Below, piece after piece: positions 27,146 to 36,350 of a stretch of 64,000 bases of DNA. The position numbers were made by a program, and so were the translations under genes. Position 1 is the stretch's first letter. Every line of letters begins with the position of its first letter. The stretch spans positions 62,001 through 126,000 of the forward strand of contig NZ_JABMKV010000004.1 in the NCBI RefSeq assembly GCF_013204825.1, given 5' to 3'. The notes under the pieces were generated by a model, which did no database searches, had not been told where the DNA came from, and was given only the letters and a program-made list of their open reading frames with translations. Origin of the DNA: Pedobacter boryungensis (GTDB taxonomy: Bacteria; Bacteroidota; Bacteroidia; Sphingobacteriales; Sphingobacteriaceae).

Positions 27146-27763
27146 CTACTGCACCATCCGTGTCAACACACTACTAGTCACTTCCTGACCGCGAGTGCCA
27201 ATAACAACCACACGACCGTAAATGCGTTTACTACTTGGCAAACCATAAAATGTATACTCACGTTTTGAAGAACCTTTAGAAACCCAACTACTCTCTAACG
27301 TTAACGGCTCTTCGGTGTATTCGAAAATGTACGACTTCGCATTCTCCACCGCCTTAATCACAAACTTAATCTCCCCTGGGCTCGTCCCATCTTGTAAAGA
27401 GAACTCTTGTGGTGGCGACAAACTTAATGCGGCATCACTATCCGTTGCCAAATCAAAACCCGAACTAATCAGTTTAGAGCGATTGCCTTCTGCCGCAGCT
27501 TCGACAGTTTGAGCCAATAACCGCAAGCTACTTAATAGCGCTTCTCGTGCATCATTTTTTAACGACACCGCTACTCGATCTCTCGATGATGCTGCCGTGA
27601 GTGCTGTAGAAAAATTACTGGCCACAATGATATAATCAGCTAGTGTTGCCGTAATTGTAAAATTAGGATTTCCAGTTAATGCTACTTGAATAGCTTGTGC
27701 CTTCTGATCGAGCTTTGCATCGTTGTAGCGCTGATAGTTTAAATTTAATTTAGGAATTTTCAT
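27146..27763 (-). CDS. FN3-like hypothetical protein
   Basis: A 205-residue cytoplasmic protein using the ATG at 27763 (MKIPKLNLNYQRYNDAKL); the longer frame back to 27820 adds an atypical leader. The N-terminal 110 residues are helical and Ala-rich (ALLSSLRLLAQTVEAAAEGN). The C-terminal 90 residues look like a fibronectin type III sandwich (GEIKFVIKAVENAKSYIFEYTEE ... YGLPSSKRIYGRVVVIGTRG). Similar two-part proteins are widespread in Bacteroidota without known function. It borders the accessory region, transcribed away from it. Confidence 0.75.
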   Translation of the reverse strand: MKIPKLNLNYQRYNDAKLDQKAQAIQVALTGNPNFTITATLADYIIVASNFSTALTAASSRDRVAVSLKNDAREALLSSLRLLAQTVEAAAEGNRSKLISSGFDLATDSDAALSLSPPQEFSLQDGTSPGEIKFVIKAVENAKSYIFEYTEEPLTLESSWVSKGSSKREYTFYGLPSSKRIYGRVVVIGTRGQEVTSSVLTRMVQ

Positions 27764-28032
27764 TGTAGATAAATAAAAGGAAGGCTCCATTGCCTTCGAA
27801 ACGAAAGTACAGTGGCACATTTGTTCAGCAAAATGTCGTGACTAAGAATGACAAGTTTTGACTAGTAATGAGTAGTAATTGGTGGTTTTTAATAATAATA
27901 GGGGTTTTTGACAAGTGCTTCAGCTCAGTTATCCAACTCCTCCATTCGCCCTAACATCTTTCCGACTATAGCTAATTTCTTAGCCTATGCTATATTAAAG
28001 GCATATTTTTTCTGGTTCATAAAGCAAATGGT

Positions 28033-28251
28033 ATGCGCAATGGCCTTGGTAATTTTATCATTTGTACCGCAGATGTTGGTCATTGTATGCGATACAATGA
28101 CGAATGTACCGCATACAATGACACTTGTTTGGCATACAATCCCGAATGTATCGCATACAATAGAACAATGTTGAGCTACAATGGCCTTTGTATAGCAGAT
28201 GTAAGCCAATGTATCGCATACAATGCTGCTTGTCTTAGCTACAATAGTTAA
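28033..28251 (+). CDS. Possible heptapeptide-repeat ORF (72 residues) over a 21-bp tandem array
   Basis: The ATG-initiated frame reads a series of seven-residue units of form x-x-C-x-A-Y-N, for example DECTAYN, DTCLAYN, PECIAYN and SQCIAYN, ending AACLSYN-S-stop. Because the DNA period is 21, every frame shows a seven-residue repeat, so coding is not proven. In favour, this frame has an ATG, a stop right after the last unit and variation confined mainly to two residues per unit. Against, there is no known homologue and the DNA itself has operator-like dyads. Confidence 0.35.
   Translation: MRNGLGNFIICTADVGHCMRYNDECTAYNDTCLAYNPECIAYNRTMLSYNGLCIADVSQCIAYNAACLSYNS
28057..28245. repeat. Tandem array of nine 21-bp units
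   Basis: Nine units in exact 21-base register with consensus NNNNNNTGTNTNGCATACAAT, some degenerate. Neighbouring halves form dyads such as ATTGTATGCGATACAAT (7-base arms around GCG). Twenty-one bases is two helical turns, so bound proteins would stack on one face. Spacer-like unique segments are absent, so it is not a CRISPR array. Confidence 0.9.
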
Positions 28252-28362
28252 TGTTTGTTAAATTTTGCCAATCCTTTAGCGCTTAGTTTCCGCCTTTACA
28301 ACTATTCGCTATATTTAAATATCATCCCATTATTAAAGTTTAACATGTATAATTAATATAGG

Positions 28363-28578
28363 ATGAGTATGCAAAATGAAATCTTCGTTCACGCTAAAAA
28401 CATTAGGCAATTAAAGAATTGCTGTGAAACTACAAGTTACCGGATATTGTCAACAATTAAGCAAACCTATGGTATTACAGGTACTAAAAAGGTAACGGTA
28501 GATCATGTTTGCCATTTCTTTGGCATTACCGTAGCGCAATATAGAGAAAGCCAAAAGATAGCAAAGAAGGAGGAATAA
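28363..28578 (+). CDS. Small putative DNA-binding protein
   Basis: A 71-residue protein (MSMQNEIFVHAKNIRQLKN...). The second half reads KKVTVDHVCHFFGITVAQYRES, which has the shape of a helix-turn-helix with a recognition-type helix. Short proteins starting with an EIF-x-HA-x-NI pattern are common in Bacteroidota accessory regions. It lies between the 21-bp array and the Shedu gene and could be a regulator of either. The ATG at 28369 is an equally possible start. Confidence 0.6.
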   Translation: MSMQNEIFVHAKNIRQLKNCCETTSYRILSTIKQTYGITGTKKVTVDHVCHFFGITVAQYRESQKIAKKEE

Positions 28579-28878
28579 AATGAAGTGCGGGCGCTAACTT
28601 ATTGGCACATTTGGTATTACGCTTTGCTTAAGTTACCTTAGTTAAAGTATTAACGCTACTCTCTATGATGATGTCCCAATTTTTTGTGGTGGTTACGGTT
28701 TCCCGTATGGCTAAGGAAATTAGAAGCTTTAATTTAGAGATGATTGGTCTCTGATAAATGGATATCTATTATAAATGTTATTAGTTCAATATCTATTTAA
28801 GTTCTGATTTGATTTAGAACAATTTTAAGACGCTAAGTATAGTGTAAATCTATAATTTATGTATATTTTAAACATATA
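28579..28878. other. 300-base gap without a supported gene
   Basis: No repeat family or structured element is recognised. A 28-codon ORF beginning near 28660 (MMSQFFVVVTVSRM...) ends without matching anything I know. The last 60 bases are very A/T rich and probably contain the promoter of the Shedu gene. Confidence 0.5.
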
Positions 28879-30261
28879 ATGGCAAGAAAGTATTTCAAAA
28901 CAGAAAAACAAAAACTTGAAACGAAATTATCAAGATTAGCCTTAGATAAGAATATTGTAAAACGAAAAAATTCCTATTTTGTTGAAAATAAATTACTGCT
29001 TAAAGTACGAAAAACTGAAATTGAATATTTAAATTATAGGTACAAACCAGGAAATATTGAGAAAGTATCCACAGTTTCAAATATTGACTCTGTAATAATT
29101 AAAATTACTCATAGGAGTTTAGATATTTTAAATACAAATATTCTTAACCCACCTAATAATATAAATAAAGTTTATTCTGTTTTTAAGCATTTAGAAAATA
29201 TTGAAATACATAAAATTACTATTTGCGATATTAATAAAATAGAAGGACATCATTTATATATAGACCTTGATAACTATAACAATATTGTTAAAATTGAGGG
29301 AGAAGAAAATATTGAGAAATCCCAGCGGGTTTTTAATCGGTTTATACCATTTCTTAAAAATAGCTATGACTTAAATACGAAAGAATTACAAAGTAACAGA
29401 GATTATGGTTTGCTTCTTAAGGAGATTATAGCAAGCGGAGAAATAAATCAAGAAGATATTATTACTTTAACTAAAAATTTAAAAATTGGAGAGACAAACC
29501 AAGTTGTTATTGAAAAGCAAATTAATAAGCAGACGCAATGGCTTCTAAAAACTATAGAGGAGATTCTAGAGGTAAATAATATAACTGCTTCTGTAGCCAA
29601 AGAAATCGGAAACGAAAAATTTGGATTTCTTAAAACTTCAATTACTGGACCTGAACATCTTATGGAAAGAATTTTAAGTGATTATGGGCAGTATTGCCTG
29701 TTTGGGGTTCCAGCATTATTAAACACTAATAAATATGTAATTAGGCATGGTCGTTCAAGGTCTCAGTTCGATTTAATCCTAATAAATCATTTAGGTGATG
29801 TTGAAGTAGTTGAACTTAAAAGACCTGACAAATACCTTTTAGAATATGGAAATGGAAGAGGGAAGTTTTATCCAAGCAAAGATTTATCTATAGCAATTGC
29901 TCAAACTGAAAGATATATAACAAGTCTTCATAAGGATAATGATGAGGAGTATAAAATTGACAATAAAAATTTAAGAGAATTTTTAAACTCTAGGATAGGC
30001 GACACGCTTCACGTTGAAACTATCCGACCAAAAGGACTTATTATTATGGGTTCTTGGTCTAAACTTTCTCAAGACTATGATAGTTTAGATGAAAAAGTAA
30101 GAAAAAGAGTGTCTCGCAAAGATTATAACAATGACAGCCTTCAAGCTTATAAAGAATTAACTAATTCTCTAAAGAATATCACTATTTTAACTTATTCTGA
30201 ACTTTTAGAAAATGCTAGAACTAGATTAGAACTAGAAAAAGAAAAGAACCACAAAACATAA
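28879..30261 (+). CDS. sduA: Shedu-type anti-phage nuclease (DUF4263)
   Basis: A 460-residue protein whose C-terminal half (about 260-450) is a Shedu PD-(D/E)XK nuclease domain. Core residues are visible: Asp298 in SQFDLILINH, Glu312 and Lys314 in VVELKRPDK, and a downstream helix IAIAQTERYITSL with the family Gln. The later strands PKGLIIMGSW and ITILTYSELLENAR match the family's C-terminus. Residues 1-200 form a variable N-terminal part with no recognised domain, as is usual for Shedu proteins, where this part varies and is thought to sense or regulate. Shedu is a known single-protein defence system. The gene is A/T rich. Confidence 0.85.
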   Translation: MARKYFKTEKQKLETKLSRLALDKNIVKRKNSYFVENKLLLKVRKTEIEYLNYRYKPGNIEKVSTVSNIDSVIIKITHRSLDILNTNILNPPNNINKVYSVFKHLENIEIHKITICDINKIEGHHLYIDLDNYNNIVKIEGEENIEKSQRVFNRFIPFLKNSYDLNTKELQSNRDYGLLLKEIIASGEINQEDIITLTKNLKIGETNQVVIEKQINKQTQWLLKTIEEILEVNNITASVAKEIGNEKFGFLKTSITGPEHLMERILSDYGQYCLFGVPALLNTNKYVIRHGRSRSQFDLILINHLGDVEVVELKRPDKYLLEYGNGRGKFYPSKDLSIAIAQTERYITSLHKDNDEEYKIDNKNLREFLNSRIGDTLHVETIRPKGLIIMGSWSKLSQDYDSLDEKVRKRVSRKDYNNDSLQAYKELTNSLKNITILTYSELLENARTRLELEKEKNHKT

Positions 30262-30404
30262 GAGTAAAATTGTTAGAATAGGCTGACGGCGGTTCATATT
30301 AGTTCATCCGTTTTTGTTTAATTTGGTGCAGATAATATAATTGTTCTACAGCAATGCAATTTATGTGAAATTAGTCAAACGAATATATGCTATTATATTA
30401 AACT

Positions 30405-32552
30405 ATGCATCAAATCTACAATTCTGACAAGCCAATAAATCAAAAGAACCAAGATAGATTTAAAAGAAATAATTTTTCGAAAAGAATTGCCGAAACATTA
30501 ATAAAAAGGCAAACTGCAGAAGGATTAGTAATCGGTCTTTATGGAATTTGGGGAGAAGGAAAATCTTCAATTCTCAACATGATTGAGGAAGACTTGTTGT
30601 GCAATCCAGAAATTTTAATCGTAAAATTTAATCCTTGGAGATTTAAAGACGAAGATACTTTAATATTAAATTATTTTAAAAACATATCAATTGCTTTAGA
30701 TAAAGATTTAAATAATATTAAGGAAAAAGTAGGTTCTTTTTTTGCTAAGTATGGAAGTATAGGGAGTGTTATAAACTTAGACTTTTCAAAAATTGGCGAA
30801 TCACTATCAGATGCAGATATAGAAAAATTAAAAGAAAGAGTAAATGACTTTTTAAAGGAAAGTAATAAAAAAGTTGTCGTTATAATTGATGATATCGATA
30901 GATTAGATAAGCAAGAACTTTTTGCACTCTTTAAATTAATTAAATTAACAGGGGATTTTTCAAATACTTATTACATTTTATCTTTTGATGATGAAATGGT
31001 TGCGTCTGCTATTGGTGAAAGATATGCAGAGGGTAATAAAAATGCTGGATACAATTTTTTAGAAAAAATCATACAAGTTCCTCTAAGAATCCCAAAAGCA
31101 CTTTCAAGTGATTTAACAAATTTTACTTTTGAATTAGTTAATAATGTTTTGAATGCAAATGGCATTAATTTGGAACAAAATTTAGCCTCTACTGTTGCCT
31201 ATCAGATTTCCGAGAATATTTTACCTAAAATCAATACTCCAAGATTAGCAATAAGATATGCGAATTCTCTATCTTTTTTAATTCCATTATTAATTGGGGA
31301 AGTCAACATTGCAGATTTAATTTTATTTGAAGGCGTAAAATTATTCTATCCTGAACACTATGATTTCATAAAAAGTTCTCCAGAATATTTTATTGATTCT
31401 TATGAAAATGTATACTCTAGAGATTCAGACACAAAAAAGAAAGACGAATTTAAAGATAAGCTTGGTGCATTAAACAAAGACCTACACAAAAATGAAGAAA
31501 GAGCAATTCTAGATTTGCTTAAATATCTATTCCCATTAATTAAAGAAGCACTAGAAAGCTTTAACTATCCATATGTAAATAATAATTGGACAAAAGAAAA
31601 AAGAATTGTTTCCTCAAGATACTTCCATAGATTTTTTCTTTATAGCATTCCAGAAAATGATATATCTGATGTCTATTTTGAAGAATTTTTAAATAGGTTA
31701 ACACATAAAAAATTTAATGAAATTGAAAGTGAAACGGAGGAAATATTAAAAAATATTAATGCTATAGAACTTAAAAACAAATTAAGTATATATCAAAACG
31801 AATTAAACTGGGAACAAAAAAAAGTTGTGATTAAAATTCTTTGTAGGTTCCAAAATAAATTTGAAGGAATAAAAGGAGGAACATTTTTTCTTGGGTTTAA
31901 TGAAAAAACTCAAGTAGCAATCACTATCACTAGATTTTTGGAAAATCATAATGATTATACAAATCTTTATAAGTTTACAAAAGAATTAATTCTAAATGCA
32001 GACCTAGAATTTTTATTTGAGATCCTTCGTTGGTTAATTGCCGGTAATAAAGATGGCGCTTACATAATTAAAGCTAATGATATCCAAAAACTAGAAGAAA
32101 TTTTATTAAATCGAACTTTAATCGATTCTTATCAAAATAATAGTAATTTATTTCAAAGACATTCAAGTCATATTTATAGATTGTTAGAGATTTGGTACCT
32201 AAAATCTCCAAAACAACTTGAAAAATATATCAATAAATGTATGAAGGAAAACAAAGAATTCCAAGAAATAATTATCGAAGAATTGACTTCGACAATTTAT
32301 AGTTCTTTACATCCCGAACCTTACAAAACTGATTTTAAAAAAGATAGTTATGAGGTTTTAAAAAAATATTATAATGTAGATAAACTTTATAAGATCTTTT
32401 CGCAAAAAAAATACAACAAAATCAAAGAGTTAGAAGTCATTTTTCTTGGAAACAATCCAGGCTACACAAAAGAAAATGCAATTAGACAATTCATTCATTG
32501 GTATGAGCTGGATAAAGAAAATAAAATTGAAGAAGCTGAAGTGGTAGAATAA
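30405..32552 (+). CDS. KAP family P-loop NTPase
   Basis: A 715-residue protein with an N-terminal KAP NTPase domain. The Walker A motif is GIWGEGKSS at about residues 47-55; the FNPWRF motif diagnostic of KAP proteins follows near residue 78. Walker B is VVVIIDDIDRLD near 157-168 and a sensor segment is YYILSFDDEMV. Residues about 330-715 are helical without a recognised domain. Many KAP proteins have membrane helices inserted between Walker A and B; here that stretch is not strongly hydrophobic, so the protein is likely soluble. PifA of the F plasmid, which blocks phage T7, belongs to this family. It is 143 bases downstream of sduA on the same strand. Confidence 0.88.
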   Translation: MHQIYNSDKPINQKNQDRFKRNNFSKRIAETLIKRQTAEGLVIGLYGIWGEGKSSILNMIEEDLLCNPEILIVKFNPWRFKDEDTLILNYFKNISIALDKDLNNIKEKVGSFFAKYGSIGSVINLDFSKIGESLSDADIEKLKERVNDFLKESNKKVVVIIDDIDRLDKQELFALFKLIKLTGDFSNTYYILSFDDEMVASAIGERYAEGNKNAGYNFLEKIIQVPLRIPKALSSDLTNFTFELVNNVLNANGINLEQNLASTVAYQISENILPKINTPRLAIRYANSLSFLIPLLIGEVNIADLILFEGVKLFYPEHYDFIKSSPEYFIDSYENVYSRDSDTKKKDEFKDKLGALNKDLHKNEERAILDLLKYLFPLIKEALESFNYPYVNNNWTKEKRIVSSRYFHRFFLYSIPENDISDVYFEEFLNRLTHKKFNEIESETEEILKNINAIELKNKLSIYQNELNWEQKKVVIKILCRFQNKFEGIKGGTFFLGFNEKTQVAITITRFLENHNDYTNLYKFTKELILNADLEFLFEILRWLIAGNKDGAYIIKANDIQKLEEILLNRTLIDSYQNNSNLFQRHSSHIYRLLEIWYLKSPKQLEKYINKCMKENKEFQEIIIEELTSTIYSSLHPEPYKTDFKKDSYEVLKKYYNVDKLYKIFSQKKYNKIKELEVIFLGNNPGYTKENAIRQFIHWYELDKENKIEEAEVVE

Positions 32553-32644
32553 AAACGACATGCAATTCTTTGGTGAAGGTTTAGATTTCTATTCCGACGC
32601 ATTGTTAAACCTGAGATCATGATAAATGCTAAAAAACAACATCA

Positions 32645-32888
32645 ATGAGAAAAGTAATCGCAGCAATTAATATGACATTTGATGCAGGCATTCCTGACGA
32701 AGAAATACATCAACTTATGCAAATTAGTGGAGATAGATATGATGCTATATTTTCTTATCCTACTCTAGCTCACACCTATTGCGTGAAATACTAGTAAAGT
32801 TTACGCTAAGACATTAAGCATTTTTGATAATTTAAATGTACACGTCATAGACCTACCAGCAAGAGGGTTTAAATTATTTACTATTTAA
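32645..32888 (+). pseudogene. Decayed DHFR-like remnant, chimeric 3' part
   Basis: Starts MRKVIAAINMTFDAGIPDEEIHQ, matching the first 28 residues of the intact DHFR-like gene at 34098 but lacking six residues after the Asp. The match ends near residue 23. The frame continues to a stop at 32792-32794 (49 residues) with unrelated sequence. Another frame then reads KTLSIFDNLNVHVIDLPARG to a stop at 32888 and looks like a fragment of another protein. Best read as gene debris from duplication and deletion. Confidence 0.7.
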
Positions 32889-32973
32889 CACAGTCTACAT
32901 TTATTCCGCAAACATACCTTTACTCCATAATTCCAAAAACGATTGGCACAATTAAATACCGAACAAACACCAA

Positions 32974-33981
32974 ATGAAAACTTTTCCAGTAACTAATTCT
33001 AATCTTTCTGCAACACATCTAGGACTATTCTTACAAGAAAAATATTCATTGGGTAAAGATGTCAAATGTCAATTGATAAAAGCGGGAATTAATGATACCT
33101 ATTTGGTAACAGACAATGCTGACAAATTTGTGTTTAGAGTTTATAGTTTGAATTGGCGTTCAAGAACTGAGATAGAAGAGGAAATTAAATTGTTAAATCA
33201 ACTCAAAGAAAATGCTATTTCTATTTCTTATCCGCTATTAGATAAAGAAAGTAATTATGTACAAACGTTAAACGCACCAGAGGGCGACAGATTTGGGGTG
33301 CTTTTTACTTTTGCAAAGGGTGAAAAGCTACATGTAATTCCACAAGAAACACACTTCCTTATTGGTCAACATATGGCTCGATTGCATATGGTTACCAACA
33401 ACCAGCGGTTAAATCGTATTAACTATTCTCCCGAAGTTATTCTTATTGACTCATTAAAAAAGATATCATCTTTTTTGGGGAGTGAAACAGATGAAATGAA
33501 CTTTATGAAATCTGCTCAAACCTATTTGTTAGCCGAGTTTGAAAATGCAGACATTGCTCAAATGAGACAGGGAGTTGTTCATTTAGACATTTGGTTTGAT
33601 AATCTAAATATTACAAGCGACGATAAAATAACAATTTTTGATTTTGATTTCTGCGGAAATGGTTGGCTTTGCTTAGATATTGCTTACTATATTTTACAGC
33701 TACATAATGTAGAGAAGTATGAGGCAAAAGATTATCAACCAAAAGTTGAAGGCTTTATTAAAGGCTACGAGTCTGTAACACCAATAAGCGAAGAAGAAAA
33801 ACGACTTATACCCATACTTGGAGTAAGCTTATACTTCTTTTATTTAGGTGTTCAATGTCAACGATACGACAATTGGTCCAATTCATTTTTAAGTGAGAAT
33901 TACTTGAAAAGATATATCAACGGACTTGTTAAAAGATATTATGATATCTATAAACTTGGTGACTTTAAAAAGGTTAATTGA
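32974..33981 (+). CDS. Phosphotransferase (APH/choline kinase-like) family protein
   Basis: A 335-residue kinase-like protein. The nucleotide-binding N-lobe has INDTYLVTDNADKFVFRVY. The catalytic loop reads VVHLDIWFDNLNI (Asp and Asn of the HxDxxxxN motif), and the metal-binding segment is IFDFDFCGNGWLCLD. The pattern fits the APH/homoserine-kinase-like group, which phosphorylates amino-glycosides, choline, homoserine or similar small molecules. Nothing specifies the substrate. It lies in an accessory stretch between two DHFR-like sequences, so recent insertion is possible. Confidence 0.88.
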   Translation: MKTFPVTNSNLSATHLGLFLQEKYSLGKDVKCQLIKAGINDTYLVTDNADKFVFRVYSLNWRSRTEIEEEIKLLNQLKENAISISYPLLDKESNYVQTLNAPEGDRFGVLFTFAKGEKLHVIPQETHFLIGQHMARLHMVTNNQRLNRINYSPEVILIDSLKKISSFLGSETDEMNFMKSAQTYLLAEFENADIAQMRQGVVHLDIWFDNLNITSDDKITIFDFDFCGNGWLCLDIAYYILQLHNVEKYEAKDYQPKVEGFIKGYESVTPISEEEKRLIPILGVSLYFFYLGVQCQRYDNWSNSFLSENYLKRYINGLVKRYYDIYKLGDFKKVN

Positions 33982-34097
33982 TATTCGCTTAGTTAATTGA
34001 TAACGAGGTACGAAAACAAACTTGATTTATTTTATTAGTTTAGTGCTACAGGTTTGTTTGCTCAATTAAAACCTATCGGACTTTAAAGAACCAAGCC

Positions 34098-34649
34098 ATG
34101 AGAAAAGTAATCGCCGCAATTAACATGACACTTGATGGTGTTTTCGACCACACCGCAGGAATTCCTGATGAAGAAGTACATCAACATTATGCAGATCTAT
34201 TAGCGGAGGCAGATGTGATGCTTTATGGCCGCATCACTTATCAATTAATGGAGTTTTGGCGAACCATACTAGCCAATCCCTCGGAAGAAAAAACCATGAA
34301 CGAATTTGCGGTGGCGATAGACAAAGTTCCTAAAATCGTTTTTTCTCACAGCCTTACAGCTATAGACTGGGAAAGTGCCAGCTTGGCAACCCGAAATCTA
34401 GAAGAAGAAGTTTTTGCATGGAAACAACAATCTGGTAAAGACATTTTCGTGGGTAGTCGCAGTTTAATACTACAGCTCTTGAAACTGAACTTAATTGAGG
34501 AATTGCAATTGTGTGTATATCCAGTAATTGCAGGTAGTGGCTCGCTATTATTCGAAGATATTAAAGATAGAACGCTGCTAAAGCTAGTGAAGACTAAAAC
34601 CTTTACAGGCGGAGCAATTATACTTTATTATCAGCCCAAGAGACGGTAG
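34098..34649 (+). CDS. Dihydrofolate reductase family protein (RibD C-terminal-like)
   Basis: A 183-residue protein of the DHFR/RibD-C superfamily. MRKVIAAINMTLDGVFDH is the typical N-terminus. LLAEADVMLYGRITYQLM carries the nucleotide-binding turn, and GKDIFVGSRSLILQLL with LYPVIAGSG-like LCVYPVIAGSGSLLFED forms the second half of the fold. Members bind NADPH and reduce varied substrates; most Bacteroidota versions have no assigned function. A truncated relative lies 1.4 kb upstream. Confidence 0.92.
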   Translation: MRKVIAAINMTLDGVFDHTAGIPDEEVHQHYADLLAEADVMLYGRITYQLMEFWRTILANPSEEKTMNEFAVAIDKVPKIVFSHSLTAIDWESASLATRNLEEEVFAWKQQSGKDIFVGSRSLILQLLKLNLIEELQLCVYPVIAGSGSLLFEDIKDRTLLKLVKTKTFTGGAIILYYQPKRR

Positions 34650-34663
34650 TTAGTTGGTTTTGT

Positions 34664-35046
34664 CGTCATACCCAACTCGATTAGGTATCGTAATGCTGCA
34701 GAAAATAACAAATACCTTTTTTGCGCTTTAAGGTTCCCGTCTACACGGGAATGACGAGCGGGTGAGTAACCGTCTGCACGGAATGACGCAGTTTGTTCCG
34801 TCATACCCAACTCGATTGGGTATCGTAACGCTGTAGAAAATAACAAATACATTCTTTTCGCTTTAGGGTTCCCGTCTGCACGGGAATGACGCAGTGTCGT
34901 CCGTCATACCCAACTCGATTGGGTATCGTAATGCGATAGAAAATATTTTGCTTTAAGATTCCCGTCTGCACGGGAATGACGAGCTTGGGAATACCGTCTA
35001 CACGAGAATGACGAGCTTGGGAATAACCATTCGCAAGGGAATGACG
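34664..35046. repeat. Cluster of family B palindromic repeats
   Basis: Several units with left arm CGTCATACCCAACTCGATTG and right arm CCCGTCTGCACGGGAATGAC, a sub-variant in which ATTCCC is replaced by ATACCC on the left. It accounts for the 409-base gap; ORFs crossing it are spurious. Confidence 0.85.
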
Positions 35047-35058
35047 TGACTTAAACTC

Positions 35059-36273
35059 CTACTTAAACCTAATCGCCCTTAACGGACTAATTCTACTCAC
35101 TAATAGTGAAGGAATTAATAGTACCAAAGAACAAATGACAATGGTGGCTACGTTTAATAGCAACACATCTACAAAATGTATCTCTATTGGCACGTACGAC
35201 AAGTAATAATTGGTTTGTTCTAGTTTAAACACATGCGAATACTGCTGAAAATACGCTAAACCTAAACCTAATATATTCCCCAACACTAAACCAATGCCGA
35301 CTAAGTAAATGGCATTGTACAAAAAGATTTTCATAACGCTATAATTCGAAATACCCATAGCTTTCAGCAAGCCAATCATGGTAGTACGTTCCAAAATCAT
35401 AATGAGCAAAGCGGTTACCATATTAATCACACCAACTATCATCATTAAAAAGAGCAATACTCTCGTATTTACATCTAACAAAGAGAGCCAGGTAAAAATT
35501 TCTGGCGTACTTTCCATTACAGACCTCGATCGTAGTTTAAGTTCTAAGTTCGCATACACATCATCAGCTACAAGCTTCAATTTCTTAAAGTCTTTGATGC
35601 GTACTTCTATCCCACCCATTTGGTTAGGCTGCCACCTGTTTACACTTCTAATGATGTTGATATCGCCTACGGCAAAGTTTTTATCAATGTTTTCTATGCC
35701 AACGCTATACACACCCACAACCTTAAACTTTCTTATTTTAGGAGGGTTTTGTACAAAGTGCATTAAAAAGCTATCTCCTGTTTTAAGCTTTAATCGGTTT
35801 GCTGTATGCTCAGAGATTAAGATTTGATTCACAGTACTATCTGCAAAGTTTATCACACTTCCACTAATTAAATGCTTGCGGATAAATCGCCAATCGTAGG
35901 TCTTGTCAATTCCTTTAAAGTTAATGCCTTCTACTTCGCCATTGGCCGAAATAATACCAGGTTTGGTAGCAAAGGGATAATAAGATTCTAGATTGGTATT
36001 GTTTTTAAGATAGTGAAGCGTAGTATCATTAGGGACAAAAGGCGTTTTCTCGAAAGAACCATTTAAATCGAAACGGTAAATCTGCACATCGCCAATAAAT
36101 CCTCTTACTTTATCTTGTATTTCGGTTTTAAAACCTTTAATAATAGCAACAGAAAGTATCATCACAGCCAAGCTTAACATTACGCCAGCTATCGCGATGC
36201 GTACAATTAACTTACTAAATGTACGTTCAGATTTTATGGCAATTCGCCTCGCTATGAAATATTCTATATTCAA
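35059..36273 (-). CDS. LolC/LolE-type ABC transporter permease
   Basis: A 404-residue inner-membrane protein of the FtsX/MacB-like permease superfamily. One N-terminal helix (about 22-48), a large periplasmic domain (about 50-260) and three C-terminal helices (about 268-295, 315-345, 365-395) give the standard topology. The N-terminus MNIEYFIARRI and the C-terminal SPLRAIRFK are typical of lipoprotein-releasing LolC/E-like proteins in Bacteroidota. The ATPase partner is not in the window. It is divergent from the NamZ-type gene with 77 bases between starts. Confidence 0.9.
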   Translation of the reverse strand: MNIEYFIARRIAIKSERTFSKLIVRIAIAGVMLSLAVMILSVAIIKGFKTEIQDKVRGFIGDVQIYRFDLNGSFEKTPFVPNDTTLHYLKNNTNLESYYPFATKPGIISANGEVEGINFKGIDKTYDWRFIRKHLISGSVINFADSTVNQILISEHTANRLKLKTGDSFLMHFVQNPPKIRKFKVVGVYSVGIENIDKNFAVGDINIIRSVNRWQPNQMGGIEVRIKDFKKLKLVADDVYANLELKLRSRSVMESTPEIFTWLSLLDVNTRVLLFLMMIVGVINMVTALLIMILERTTMIGLLKAMGISNYSVMKIFLYNAIYLVGIGLVLGNILGLGLAYFQQYSHVFKLEQTNYYLSYVPIEIHFVDVLLLNVATIVICSLVLLIPSLLVSRISPLRAIRFK

Positions 36274-36350
36274 ATTTGTAATAAATTGTAACTTAGCAAA
36301 AGTGCTAATTCGATTTCGATTTAGCGTATAATTCTTAAAAAAACCTAAGC

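Noticed and set aside
27908..28174. 88-residue ORF in another frame over the 21-bp array
   Set aside because: It begins at a TTG with no supporting feature and stops inside the array. The frame at 28033 fits the unit boundaries better.
28057..28245. CRISPR array
   Set aside because: The units are contiguous 21-mers without unique spacers, and no cas gene is present.
34631..34852. Minus-strand 73-residue ORF
   Set aside because: It covers family B repeats and the 3' end of the DHFR-like gene; no independent support.
35378..35827. 149-residue plus-strand ORF
   Set aside because: Antisense shadow of the LolC/E-type permease gene.
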